A DNA stretch of 13,270 bases from Clostridiales bacterium. Lineage in GTDB: Bacteria > Bacillota > Clostridia > Oscillospirales > Butyricicoccaceae. The notes beneath the pieces are model-generated. The model was not told the DNA's origin, did not search any database, and worked only from the letters and a program-made list of their open reading frames with translations. This document shows positions 1 through 6,810 of this stretch, piece by piece (position 1 is the first letter of the stretch; each line of letters begins with the position of its first letter). The DNA is taken from positions 27,258 to 40,527 of the forward strand of contig JAHZFK010000018.1 in the NCBI GenBank assembly GCA_019421385.1, read 5' to 3'. Both the position numbers and the translations under genes were made by a program.

Positions 1-375
1 TGCATTGAGGTTGATGTTCAGCACCAGATCCCACTCCTCTACTGGGAACTCCTCGGGCAGATGACGGCGCTGTACGCCCGCCGCAGGAATCAGGATATCC
101 AGCTTGCCGTCCAGAATCTCCATGGCCTTATCGAAAATGGTGTCAATCTGCGCACGGTCAGCCAAATTGCCGCACACGCCGTAGGCTTCATAGCCCATCT
201 TGCGGTATTCCTCGCAAACGGCCTCCAGTTTTTCCTGCTGAATGTCAATCAGCACAACTTTGCAGCCGTTTTCCAGCAGACCCTCCGCCATGCCGCGGGA
301 CAGGCCCTGCGCACCACCGGTGACGATTGCGTGCTTGCCGGAAACATTGAACATTGTTTTGTAATCGTATGCCAT
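1..375 (-). CDS. SDR-family sugar-acid dehydrogenase (KduD / gluconate 5-dehydrogenase-like), 3' end outside window
   Basis: Only the first 125 residues lie in the window; the frame is open to base 1. The ATG at 373-375 has an AGGAG 9 bases upstream (about 384-388). Seen: an N-terminal Rossmann motif TGGAQGLSRG at residues 19-28 (the classical TGxxxGxG with Ser in place of the last Gly), an acidic residue after the second strand (VVLID), PAAG at the usual NNAG position, then GVQRR and a WDLVLNINL stretch. The Arg-Arg after the NAAG-like motif and the EEF/WD pattern resemble KduD and gluconate/5-ketogluconate dehydrogenases. As last known gene of the operon, 37 bases after the zinc dehydrogenase, it probably performs the second redox step: 5-ketogluconate to D-gluconate, or fructuronate to D-mannonate. 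The catalytic Ser-Tyr-Lys lies outside the window, so activity cannot be judged. Confidence 0.85.
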   Translation of the reverse strand, partial: MAYDYKTMFNVSGKHAIVTGGAQGLSRGMAEGLLENGCKVVLIDIQQEKLEAVCEEYRKMGYEAYGVCGNLADRAQIDTIFDKAMEILDGKLDILIPAAGVQRRHLPEEFPVEEWDLVLNINLNA

Positions 376-412
376 TTTCAAACGCTCCTTTTCAATCTAA
401 AAACAGGAAATT

Positions 413-1459
413 TTATTCATCAAACAGAATGACCATCTTTTTGGACTCCGCGCACGGATGGTCCATATAATAGAACACCTTTTCGATCTGGCTGAACGGA
501 ATAAACATGGTGGCAATGCCCTCGGTGTTGAACTCCTTCTTCTCCATGCGTTCGATGGTGGGCTCAAACTGGTAGCAGGACATACGCGAGCCGATCACAT
601 CCAGCTCACGCTGGTTGATCATCGCCTGCGTGATCTCCTCTTTGGCCGTCGAGAAGCCCATCGGCACCATGCGTCCCGCGTTGCACAGGATGCCCGGCTG
701 CATACACATGGTCAGAGAGCCCGGGAAGCAGGCGGAATCAAACGCAACGGTAACGCCATGGCCTTCGGTAATTTCGGAGATGCGCAGCAGCACATCTTCC
801 GTTTTGGAATTGATGACGTAGTCCGCACCATATTCCTTGGCGCGTGCCAGAGAAGCATCGTCGATATCGCAGCAGATAACGGTCTTGCAGCCCTTGGCCT
901 TGCAGGTCTGCAAAATAATCGAGCCAATCGTGCCCGTGCCAAGGATGAACACCGTGTCCTCGGGCACGATACGCGCACGGGCGGTACAATGCGCACCGAT
1001 CGCATACGGCTCGACCAATGCCGCATCCTTCCAGTCGACGCTGTCGTCGATCTTGTACACCTCCGAGGCCGGAGCGGTAAAATACTCGCGCCAGCCGCCG
1101 TCCGCACCAGAGCCGCGCACCGAGACATGCTCGCACACATTTTTGCGTCCGATACCGCACTGATAGCAGGTGCCGCAGGTGTGAATCAGATCGACGATAA
1201 CATGGTCGCCCACCTTGACATTTTTGACATTGGCGCCGACCTTAGCGATCACACCAGCATTCTCGTGACCGGGAATGCGCGGATAGGTCGAGCAGGGGTT
1301 GAGGCCATGATAAATGTGATGGTCGCTGCCGCAGACACCGGCTGACTTCATCTGGATGAGCACCTCATCTTCATTCTGCAGTTCAGGCACCGGTATCTCA
1401 CGCACTTCAAACTTGTGCGGCTCCGGAATTACGACACAGCGCATGGTTTCTTTCATCAT
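413..1459 (-). CDS. Zinc-dependent alcohol dehydrogenase (MDR family; L-idonate/L-gulonate 5-dehydrogenase-like, RspB-type)
   Basis: A 348-residue, full-length medium-chain dehydrogenase. Catalytic zinc ligands are visible: Cys43 (GVCGSD), His65-Glu66 (PGHE) and Glu150 (VEPYAIG). A structural-zinc loop has four cysteines at 95, 98, 101 and 109 in the usual C-x2-C-x2-C-x7-C spacing. The nucleotide fold shows GTGTIG at 174-179, followed by acidic residues (CCDID, 196-200) that favour NAD over NADP. The ribosome site AAAGGAG sits 6 bases before the first of two adjacent ATGs; either could be used. The gene lies 28 bases after dctM and 37 before the SDR. RspB/IdnD-type members oxidise C5 of L-gulonate or L-idonate, which fits the neighbouring RspA-type dehydratase. 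The exact substrate is inferred. A sorbitol- or galactonate-type dehydrogenase is the main alternative. Confidence 0.9.
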   Translation of the reverse strand: MMKETMRCVVIPEPHKFEVREIPVPELQNEDEVLIQMKSAGVCGSDHHIYHGLNPCSTYPRIPGHENAGVIAKVGANVKNVKVGDHVIVDLIHTCGTCYQCGIGRKNVCEHVSVRGSGADGGWREYFTAPASEVYKIDDSVDWKDAALVEPYAIGAHCTARARIVPEDTVFILGTGTIGSIILQTCKAKGCKTVICCDIDDASLARAKEYGADYVINSKTEDVLLRISEITEGHGVTVAFDSACFPGSLTMCMQPGILCNAGRMVPMGFSTAKEEITQAMINQRELDVIGSRMSCYQFEPTIERMEKKEFNTEGIATMFIPFSQIEKVFYYMDHPCAESKKMVILFDE

Positions 1460-1487
1460 TCATTACTCCTTTTATGTGAACATGCCG

Positions 1488-2771
1488 TCAGGCAATCAAG
1501 TTAGGCAAGAAGGTGGACAATGCAGGTATCATCGCAAACAGAATGCCACAGCCGATCTCTACCAGAACGAATGGCAGAACCTGTTTGGAAATGCCGCCGA
1601 CTGTGCGGCCGCTCAAACCGCAGGACACAAACAGGCAAGTGCCAAAAGGTGGTGTCGCCTGTCCCATTGCCAGCAGGAATACGAACACCAGACCGAACTG
1701 AATCGGATCAATGCCGAATGCTACCGCAATCGGGGCAAGGATCGGAGCGAGAATCAGGTTGGTTGCGCCAACCTCGAGGAACATGCCGCAGATACACAGA
1801 AGCACGATAACGATTGCCCAGAACATAGCTACGCTCGATACGTTCGAAACCATGACCTCAGTGACAAACTGCGGAATTTGGTAATAAGAGATCAGCCAGC
1901 CGAACATCTGCGCAGTAACGACCAAGATCATCAGGTTGGACGTACCAACGGCCGTGGTCTTGATGATCGACCAAACGCTCTTGAGCGTAATCTCCCGATA
2001 AATCGCAAGGCATACGATCACACCGTACACAACTGCGACAACCGCAGACTCGGTCGGGGTGAAAATACCGGCATAGATACCGCCCAGAATGATGATCGGC
2101 ATAATCAGTGCCCAGATCGCATCCTTGAACGAAGTCAGGAAGCGCTTGAACGAAAAGTGATCCGCCTTGGGGAAGTTGCTGCGCTTTGCCTTGACAAACG
2201 CCCACAGGCACAGGAACACGCAGCAGATAATGCCAGGAACCAAGCCCGCCATCAGCAGTTCACCGACCGGAACGCCAGTGATATTGCCGTAAATGACCAT
2301 AACGATGCTGGGCGGGATGACAATGCCCAACGTGCCGCCAATCGCCTGCACCGCTGCCGCATAATCCTCCGGATAGCCTCGCTTGACCATTTCAGGGTAC
2401 ATCAGGCCGCCGATGGCTGCGGTCGTTGCGACCGATGAACCGGAGATCGCCGCAAAGAACGTACACGCGACAATCGAAACCAGCGAAATACCTCCCGAAA
2501 TCCAACCGACCAGTGAATCCGCGAACGCGACCAGCCGCTTGGACAGGCCGCCTTTACTCATTACGTCACCAGCCAGCATAAATGCCGGAATTGCCAGCAT
2601 GGAAAAACTGTTGGAATTTGCGAAAATGCGCTGCGCCAGCACAACAAACGTCAGCTTGGGATCAAGCAGCACAGCCACAGCGCAGGCCAGACCCAGCGAC
2701 CAGCTGATCTCCAGACCGAGCGCCATCGCAACAATCAGAACAACTATCAATGCAACAGCTGCTGTTTCCAT
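1488..2771 (-). CDS. dctM: TRAP transporter large membrane subunit DctM
   Basis: A 427-residue, very hydrophobic protein of normal DctM length. Family features seen: IPAFMLAGDVM near residues 61-71, a Gly/Ser-rich ISGSSVATTAAIG near 109-121, GTLGIVIPPSIVMVIYG near 146-162, and an ATPPFG loop close to the C-terminus, each flanked by membrane segments. It forms the sodium-driven ion-coupling channel and receives substrate from the DctP binding protein. The start codon is 3 bases beyond the dctQ stop, and its AGGAGG site lies inside the end of dctQ, so translation is probably coupled. The following gene starts 28 bases on. The substrate is most likely a hexonate or hexuronate, judged from the operon partners. 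Confidence 0.95.
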   Translation of the reverse strand: METAAVALIVVLIVAMALGLEISWSLGLACAVAVLLDPKLTFVVLAQRIFANSNSFSMLAIPAFMLAGDVMSKGGLSKRLVAFADSLVGWISGGISLVSIVACTFFAAISGSSVATTAAIGGLMYPEMVKRGYPEDYAAAVQAIGGTLGIVIPPSIVMVIYGNITGVPVGELLMAGLVPGIICCVFLCLWAFVKAKRSNFPKADHFSFKRFLTSFKDAIWALIMPIIILGGIYAGIFTPTESAVVAVVYGVIVCLAIYREITLKSVWSIIKTTAVGTSNLMILVVTAQMFGWLISYYQIPQFVTEVMVSNVSSVAMFWAIVIVLLCICGMFLEVGATNLILAPILAPIAVAFGIDPIQFGLVFVFLLAMGQATPPFGTCLFVSCGLSGRTVGGISKQVLPFVLVEIGCGILFAMIPALSTFLPNLIA

Positions 2772-2774
2772 AAA

Positions 2775-3263
2775 TCAAGTCGCCTCCTCTTTCTGTTCCG
2801 TGCAGAATTCATATACATCGACAATGCTCGCCAGCACATTCATCAGGTAGCCGACCAAAATCACGCCGTAAAGCAGATCCATCGGAATGCCCATAGCGGG
2901 GCTGGTCTGATAGCTGCCGACCTGCATCAACTGATAGCTGCCGTAAACAAAGACGGTATTGACAAAGATCGCAACAAACTTGCGTGCGAACAGCAGCGCA
3001 GTCGCAGCACTCCCCTTCAGGTAGTTGTCGATGATTTCAATGCGCACAAACAATTTGCGCGTGATTGCCAGATTGGCGCCCAGCACGATGACCGCAACAA
3101 ACAGATAGCGAGACAGTTCCTCCGACCACGGCAGGCTGTAAAAAATCACGAAGCGGCAGAAGGTCTGTAGGAATACCACCGCAATCATAGCCACCAGACA
3201 GATACTGACCAGCGCATCAAACACCTTCTGCACCTTCTGGAATGCATTACGAAACGTTTTCAT
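2775..3263 (-). CDS. dctQ: TRAP transporter small membrane subunit DctQ
   Basis: A 162-residue four-helix membrane protein of normal DctQ length. The motif LPWSEELSRYLFV follows the second membrane segment and is typical of the family. The frame is open further upstream to 3293, but the ATG at 3261-3263 is the best start because GAGGGG lies 7 bases before it. An ATG at 3269 would abut that site directly. With this start the gene overlaps dctP by 17 bases, a sign of coupled translation. DctQ stabilises DctM and helps the loaded binding protein dock. dctM follows after 3 bases. Confidence 0.93.
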   Translation of the reverse strand: MKTFRNAFQKVQKVFDALVSICLVAMIAVVFLQTFCRFVIFYSLPWSEELSRYLFVAVIVLGANLAITRKLFVRIEIIDNYLKGSAATALLFARKFVAIFVNTVFVYGSYQLMQVGSYQTSPAMGIPMDLLYGVILVGYLMNVLASIVDVYEFCTEQKEEAT

Positions 3264-4278
3264 CTTCATCCCCCTCGACTGCAAGCGCCTCAATGCGGCT
3301 CATTACATCGCCAAACTGCTCCTCCCATTCAGCATACAAATCAGCACCGGCATCGATAAAGCCCTGCTTATCCGGATAGGTCACGGTCATGCCCTGCTCC
3401 TGCAGTTCTGCAACCGCTTCCTTGTCCATTTGCCGGTTGACCTCGCGCTCATGGATGCCGCATTCCATCGCGGTTTCGGTAAAGATCTGCTTTGTCTCTT
3501 CGTCAAAGCTCGCCCAAGTGCGCGGACTGACGATCAGGAAAACCGTCGAGTAAGCGTGCTCGGTGATCGCCAAATGGTCATTGACCTGAGCGACGTTGTT
3601 GGTCAGAATGACCGTACACGGATTTTCCTGTCCATCCAGTGCACCCTGCTGCATGGCTGTATATGCCTCGCCCCACGCCATCGGAGTTGCGTCTGTGCCC
3701 ATCGCGCGCCAGAAATCAATGTGGATCATATTTTCCATCGTGCGGATTTTAAGACCCTGCACGTCATCGATCGAATTGACATCCACCTTGCTGTTGGTCA
3801 GATTGCGGAAGCCCGACTCCCAGATACCCAATCCCTGCAACTGTACGGTGGACAGCTTATCGAGGAATTCCTGTCCGATCTCACCCATGAACACTTTATC
3901 GGCCTGTTCATTCGAGGTAATCAGATAGGGAATGTCCAGCGCCTGAAATTCTGGGATAAAATTGCCCAGCGTGGACTGGTTGACCACCGAAATATCTATT
4001 GAACCCATCTGACAACCTTCGATCGTATCAATTTCGGCGCCCAGCTGGCCGTTATGGTATACCTCGATTTTGTATTTACCGTCGGTTCGCTCATAGATCA
4101 AGTCGGCAAATCGGTTCATCTCTTGGCCAATTGCGCCGCTTTCCGACGAGGTCTGCGCCATGCGCAGCGTTACAGTACCCTCCGGCCAATCAATGGGCTT
4201 TGCGTCCTGCCAGATGCTGCCCGCCGCGCAGACCAGCGCAGCACAGGTCACGATGCCAGCAATACCTTTCTTACTCAT
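3247..4278 (-). CDS. dctP: TRAP transporter substrate-binding protein DctP (sugar-acid type)
   Basis: A 343-residue secreted binding protein. The frame extends to 4341, but the ATG at 4276-4278 is chosen: GGAAGGGAG precedes it closely and the protein then opens with a short Lys-containing n-region and a hydrophobic core (residues 5-19), a Sec signal peptide. Cysteines at 12 and 17 lie in that core, but neither has a good lipobox. Family features seen: LRMAQTSSES early in the mature part, HNGQLG near 75-80, GLKIRTMEN near 175-183 whose Arg179 is the position that clamps the substrate carboxylate, an FRNLTN stretch at 157-162, and GALDGQENP near 212-220 with the conserved Asn. The carboxylate-binding Arg supports an organic or sugar acid ligand. 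It begins 17 bases after the manD stop. Confidence 0.93.
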   Translation of the reverse strand: MSKKGIAGIVTCAALVCAAGSIWQDAKPIDWPEGTVTLRMAQTSSESGAIGQEMNRFADLIYERTDGKYKIEVYHNGQLGAEIDTIEGCQMGSIDISVVNQSTLGNFIPEFQALDIPYLITSNEQADKVFMGEIGQEFLDKLSTVQLQGLGIWESGFRNLTNSKVDVNSIDDVQGLKIRTMENMIHIDFWRAMGTDATPMAWGEAYTAMQQGALDGQENPCTVILTNNVAQVNDHLAITEHAYSTVFLIVSPRTWASFDEETKQIFTETAMECGIHEREVNRQMDKEAVAELQEQGMTVTYPDKQGFIDAGADLYAEWEEQFGDVMSRIEALAVEGDEDENVS

Positions 4279-4295
4279 CGCAGTCTCCCTTCCTA

Positions 4296-5543
4296 TCAAG
4301 GCGTCTGTAGCGAACCATCCCGCTTGCGTGTCTGCGTCCAAATCGTGACGGTGTTTTCACAGGGATACTTCGCCGCTTCTTTCTCATCCAGATCAACGCC
4401 CAGACCCGGCTTGTCGTTGGCATAAACATAACCATTGCGGTACTCGGGCAAGCCCGGGAACACCTCAAGCAGTGCGCCGTGCGGACCCTTGAGTTCCTGA
4501 ATCACGAAATTGGGCGGTTCGATGCCGCTCCACTCCTGCACGCCGAAGTTCTGTGCAGCCAAATCAATATGAATATTCGCCGCATGTGCCAGCGGGGACA
4601 TATCGCCCGGGCCGTGCCATGCCGTGCGCACACCAAACTGCTCGGCAAAGATCTGCAGCTTGCGTGCGGGCGTGATGCCGCCGATCTGACTGATGTGTAC
4701 GCGGATGAAGTCGATCAGCTGCTCGGTGATCAGCGTTTTCCACTCGACCGGGTTGTTGAATAGCTCACCCTCTGCAATCGGAATCGAGGTCTGGCGGCGC
4801 AGCTCGCGCAGCCATGCTGTCTGCTCGATCGAGACCGGATCTTCGAGGAAAAACAGATCGTACGGCTCGAGCGCACGAGCCAGGCGAATCGCCTCAACTG
4901 GTGCAATACGCTCGTGTACGTCGTGCACCAGATTGATGTCATAGCCGATGCGGCTGCGGATGCCCTCAAACAGCTTGACCGTGTCGCGGATGTACTGCCG
5001 CGCGTCCAGATAAATCCCCTTAGGTGCATTTTCCGGCGCAGTAGTCGGCGTGACGCCATAGCTGTCGCCGCCATAGCCGCCGCATTGACACCGGATGGTC
5101 TGCAACCCCATCTCTTTGAAGCGCAGAATGTTTTCGCACAGTTCTTCCAGATCACGGCCATCCGCATGTCGGTAAACCGGCACGCCTTCCCGGCATTTGC
5201 CACCAAACAATTGGCACAGAGGCATACCAGCCAGCTTGCCCTTGATGTCCCACAGCGCCATATCCACACCCGAAATGGCATTGTTGCTGATTGGACCGTT
5301 ACGCCAGTAGGCATTCTGATGCATCAGCTGCCAGAGTTCCTCAATGGCCTCCGCGTCCCGTCCACGCAGCAACGGATCGAGGTACTCCTCCACGACTGTT
5401 TTGACCGCCAGATGCCGGTATGCAAAGGTCGCACAGCCCAAGCCGTATAACCCGGGTTGATTGGTCTCTACCTTGACTACGACCAGATTGATCCCCTCCG
5501 GTGCTGTGCAAATCACGCGAACCTTTTCTATTTTGACTGCCAT
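4296..5543 (-). CDS. manD: Enolase-superfamily D-mannonate/D-gluconate dehydratase (ManD/RspA group)
   Basis: A 415-residue member of the mannonate dehydratase subgroup. It matches RspA along its length: YWRNGPISNNAISGVDMALWDIK-type N-lobe, a capping region with Arg151 and Tyr162 (the catalytic Arg/Tyr pair in this group), metal ligands Asp208, Glu234 and Glu260, the catalytic His210 in HDVHER, then HGPGDMSP (His310, Asp314) and FGVQEW (Glu337). The reaction is dehydration of D-mannonate or D-gluconate to 2-keto-3-deoxy-D-gluconate. Pro312 follows His310-Gly311; from memory, members with Pro here form the low-efficiency class and those with Ala the efficient one. About 12 residues near 341-354 are extra relative to RspA. 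The ATG has AGAGGAG 7 bases upstream. It is first in the operon, behind a clear promoter and two operator-like palindromes. Confidence 0.92.
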   Translation of the reverse strand: MAVKIEKVRVICTAPEGINLVVVKVETNQPGLYGLGCATFAYRHLAVKTVVEEYLDPLLRGRDAEAIEELWQLMHQNAYWRNGPISNNAISGVDMALWDIKGKLAGMPLCQLFGGKCREGVPVYRHADGRDLEELCENILRFKEMGLQTIRCQCGGYGGDSYGVTPTTAPENAPKGIYLDARQYIRDTVKLFEGIRSRIGYDINLVHDVHERIAPVEAIRLARALEPYDLFFLEDPVSIEQTAWLRELRRQTSIPIAEGELFNNPVEWKTLITEQLIDFIRVHISQIGGITPARKLQIFAEQFGVRTAWHGPGDMSPLAHAANIHIDLAAQNFGVQEWSGIEPPNFVIQELKGPHGALLEVFPGLPEYRNGYVYANDKPGLGVDLDEKEAAKYPCENTVTIWTQTRKRDGSLQTP

Positions 5544-5563
5544 AGTATTCTCCTCTCTATCAC

Positions 5564-5587
5564 AACTTGTTTGACGTCTTACAAGTT
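5564..5587. promoter_or_regulatory. 24-bp composite palindrome, likely GntR/FCD operator (leader site)
   Basis: Seen: arms AACTTGT and ACAAGTT separated by TTGACGTCTT, whose centre GACGTC is itself palindromic, so 22 of 24 positions are symmetric. It can be read as two overlapping TNGTNNNACNA sites (TTGTTTGACGT and ACGTCTTACAA), each with 5 of 6 fixed bases, sharing ACGT. The outer arms match those of the second site at 5626-5640. It lies in the manD leader, about 20 bases upstream of the start codon and next to the ribosome binding site. Regulator identity is inferred from the adjacent GntR gene. Confidence 0.65.
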
Positions 5588-5625
5588 AAATGACCAAAAT
5601 ATATTAACTTCCCGTTTTTCTTCTT

Positions 5626-5640
5626 ACTTGTCCGACAAGT
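5626..5640. promoter_or_regulatory. Perfect FadR-type GntR operator at the manD transcription start
   Basis: ACTTGT-CCG-ACAAGT is a perfect 6-bp-arm palindrome. Its core TTGTCCGACAA matches the FadR-subfamily consensus TNGTNNNACNA at all six fixed positions. It starts about 10 bases after the -10 box of the manD promoter, at roughly +4 to +18, which is a classic repressor position. The FCD-domain GntR protein encoded just upstream is the obvious binder, and a sugar-acid intermediate of the pathway the likely inducer (inference). Confidence 0.72.
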
Positions 5641-5649
5641 TATGTTCTT

Positions 5650-5677
5650 AGTATACTTCTCATTTCTCTTTTGTCAA
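5650..5677 (-). promoter_or_regulatory. Sigma-A promoter of the sugar-acid operon
   Basis: Read on the minus strand: -35 TTGACA (5672-5677), a 16-base spacer, then -10 TATACT (5650-5655). AT-rich DNA lies upstream of the -35. The expected start is near 5643, giving a leader of about 100 bases before manD that contains both operator-like palindromes. Confidence 0.78.
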
Positions 5678-5760
5678 CATTTTTTCAGCAAATAAATACA
5701 CAAAAACATATTTTTCTCACTTTTCACAACACTCTGAAAGCACTTATGTACAATATGCAC

Positions 5761-5808
5761 AAGAAAAGGCACTGCCACGGGGTCCTGCCCCGTTACCTGC
5801 AGTGCCTT
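5761..5808 (-). terminator. Rho-independent terminator of the GntR regulator gene
   Basis: A 10-bp stem (AAGGCACTGC at 5766-5775 with GCAGTGCCTT at 5799-5808) encloses an inner GC-rich stem (ACGGGG with CCCCGT). On the minus strand it is followed by TTTTCTT. It begins three bases after the regulator's stop codon and separates that transcript from the manD promoter. Confidence 0.85.
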
Positions 5809-5811
5809 GCC

Positions 5812-6528
5812 TTACTTGTTCGCTGTTTTCTTGTGCGTCTTTGTATTGGTGCGTGTGTTCAGCTTGTCGATTGCATTCTGCATATGCTCAAACATCAAAT
5901 CATGCGCGCTGTCCGCATCCCCCGATCGGATGGCGCTTAGAATCAGCGTATGATAGTATACGCCGTCGCGATATCCAAACAGCGAGCGCAACTGTTTGTG
6001 GTTTTTGCGCGTCTCGTCAAATACTTTGGAGACACTTTTCTCCAGAATCGGGTTCTGCGTCGCGGCACAGATGGCTTCATGAAACTGCATATCGGCTGTG
6101 ACGAACTCTTCCTGTCCTTCCGGCCCCTTATTGGCCGCCATAACATCCAGATATTCCTGCAGCTTTTCTAACAGCTCCGGGGTCGCATTCTGCGTGGCCA
6201 ACCGTGCAGCCTCGCTTTCAATGATGCGCCGGAACTCCAGTACCTTGAGGATATCCTTGCAATCCTCCGAGGTGACCTTATATTCATTTTCCGTTTTTTC
6301 GTCCACCTGATTTTCCAACAGAAAGGTACCCTTACCGTGCTGGCTTTCCAACACACCCAAACCGATCAGATGCTGCAGCGCCGTGCGCACACTGGCTCGG
6401 CTAACGCCGAGGATTTCGGTCAGCTGGTTTTCCGACGGAATCTTCTCGCCCACTTTCCAGTTCCCTGCATTGATATTGTCTTTGCAATACTGCACGACCT
6501 GCTCTGTTACATTGCTGCGCGTAATCAT
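5812..6528 (-). CDS. GntR-family transcriptional regulator, FadR/FCD subfamily
   Basis: A 238-residue repressor-type protein. Residues 1-70 form the GntR winged helix: GEKIPSENQLTEILGVSR, RTALQHLIGLGVLE and HGKGTFL are diagnostic. Residues 90-222 are an FCD ligand domain with the usual metal-binding set, Asp146, His150, His193 (YYH) and His215 (FEHM). Such domains bind small organic acids through a divalent metal. The last 14 residues are an unusual Lys/Thr/Asn-rich tail. The ATG has GGGAGG 9 bases upstream. The gene lies between its own promoter and terminator, directly upstream of the manD operon, whose promoter carries a consensus operator for this subfamily. A sugar-acid-responsive repressor of the manD-TRAP-dehydrogenase genes is the natural inference. 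Names such as uxuR or exuR are not justified by sequence alone. Confidence 0.93.
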   Translation of the reverse strand: MITRSNVTEQVVQYCKDNINAGNWKVGEKIPSENQLTEILGVSRASVRTALQHLIGLGVLESQHGKGTFLLENQVDEKTENEYKVTSEDCKDILKVLEFRRIIESEAARLATQNATPELLEKLQEYLDVMAANKGPEGQEEFVTADMQFHEAICAATQNPILEKSVSKVFDETRKNHKQLRSLFGYRDGVYYHTLILSAIRSGDADSAHDLMFEHMQNAIDKLNTRTNTKTHKKTANK

Positions 6529-6549
6529 CTAAAAGCGCCTCCCTGCCTC

Positions 6550-6578
6550 GGCATAACTTTCCCCGTATGCCGCCGGGG
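6550..6578 (-). promoter_or_regulatory. Two mutually exclusive hairpins in the regulator's leader
   Basis: In the transcript, CCCCG (6574-6578) can pair with CGGGG (6561-6565), or GGCATA (6566-6571) can pair with TATGCC (6550-6555). The helices share bases, so only one forms at a time. They sit just upstream of the GGGAGG site of the GntR gene. Both stems are short (5-6 bp), so a switching role is only a possibility. Confidence 0.3.
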
Positions 6579-6686
6579 TATGGAAACGCTCATCTTAAAC
6601 ACACACCAAAGCCCACGCGCTAAGCGCATACGCTTCGTTCCGTGGAAGCCGCCTCCAAAATGTCTCATTTTGCTATGATGGTAACA

Positions 6687-6715
6687 ATTATACGCGGGAA
6701 CGATTTATTTGTCAA
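6687..6715 (-). promoter_or_regulatory. Consensus sigma-A promoter for the GntR regulator
   Basis: On the minus strand: TTGACA (6710-6715), a 17-base spacer, TATAAT (6687-6692), a perfect consensus. The expected start near 6680 gives an unusually long leader of about 150 nt before the regulator's ATG. No TNGTNNNACNA site is visible at this promoter, so simple autoregulation through the manD-type operator is not supported. The 95 bases between it and the upstream adenylyltransferase stop hold no recognised gene or clear terminator. Confidence 0.85.
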
Positions 6716-6810
6716 TTTGGGCATCGCATTCCACATTGCATCCAATATCCCGTGCATAAAGCGCCGGTCGATAATCTTCAATGCCCCTACAACTGCAAAC
6801 ATCAATGCAC

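Noticed and set aside
458..1345. Long plus-strand open frame (295 codons) opposite the zinc dehydrogenase
   Set aside because: It is antisense to a clearly recognised gene; the His/Arg/Ala/Asp-rich composition is typical of a shadow frame and it has no ribosome site.
1356..2438. Plus-strand open frame of 360 codons opposite dctM
   Set aside because: It is a shadow of the dctM and dehydrogenase coding strand, rich in Asn/Asp/Arg/His with no recognisable domain.
4271..4468. Minus-strand 65-codon frame at the end of manD
   Set aside because: It lies within manD and the dctP start in another frame, with no ribosome site.
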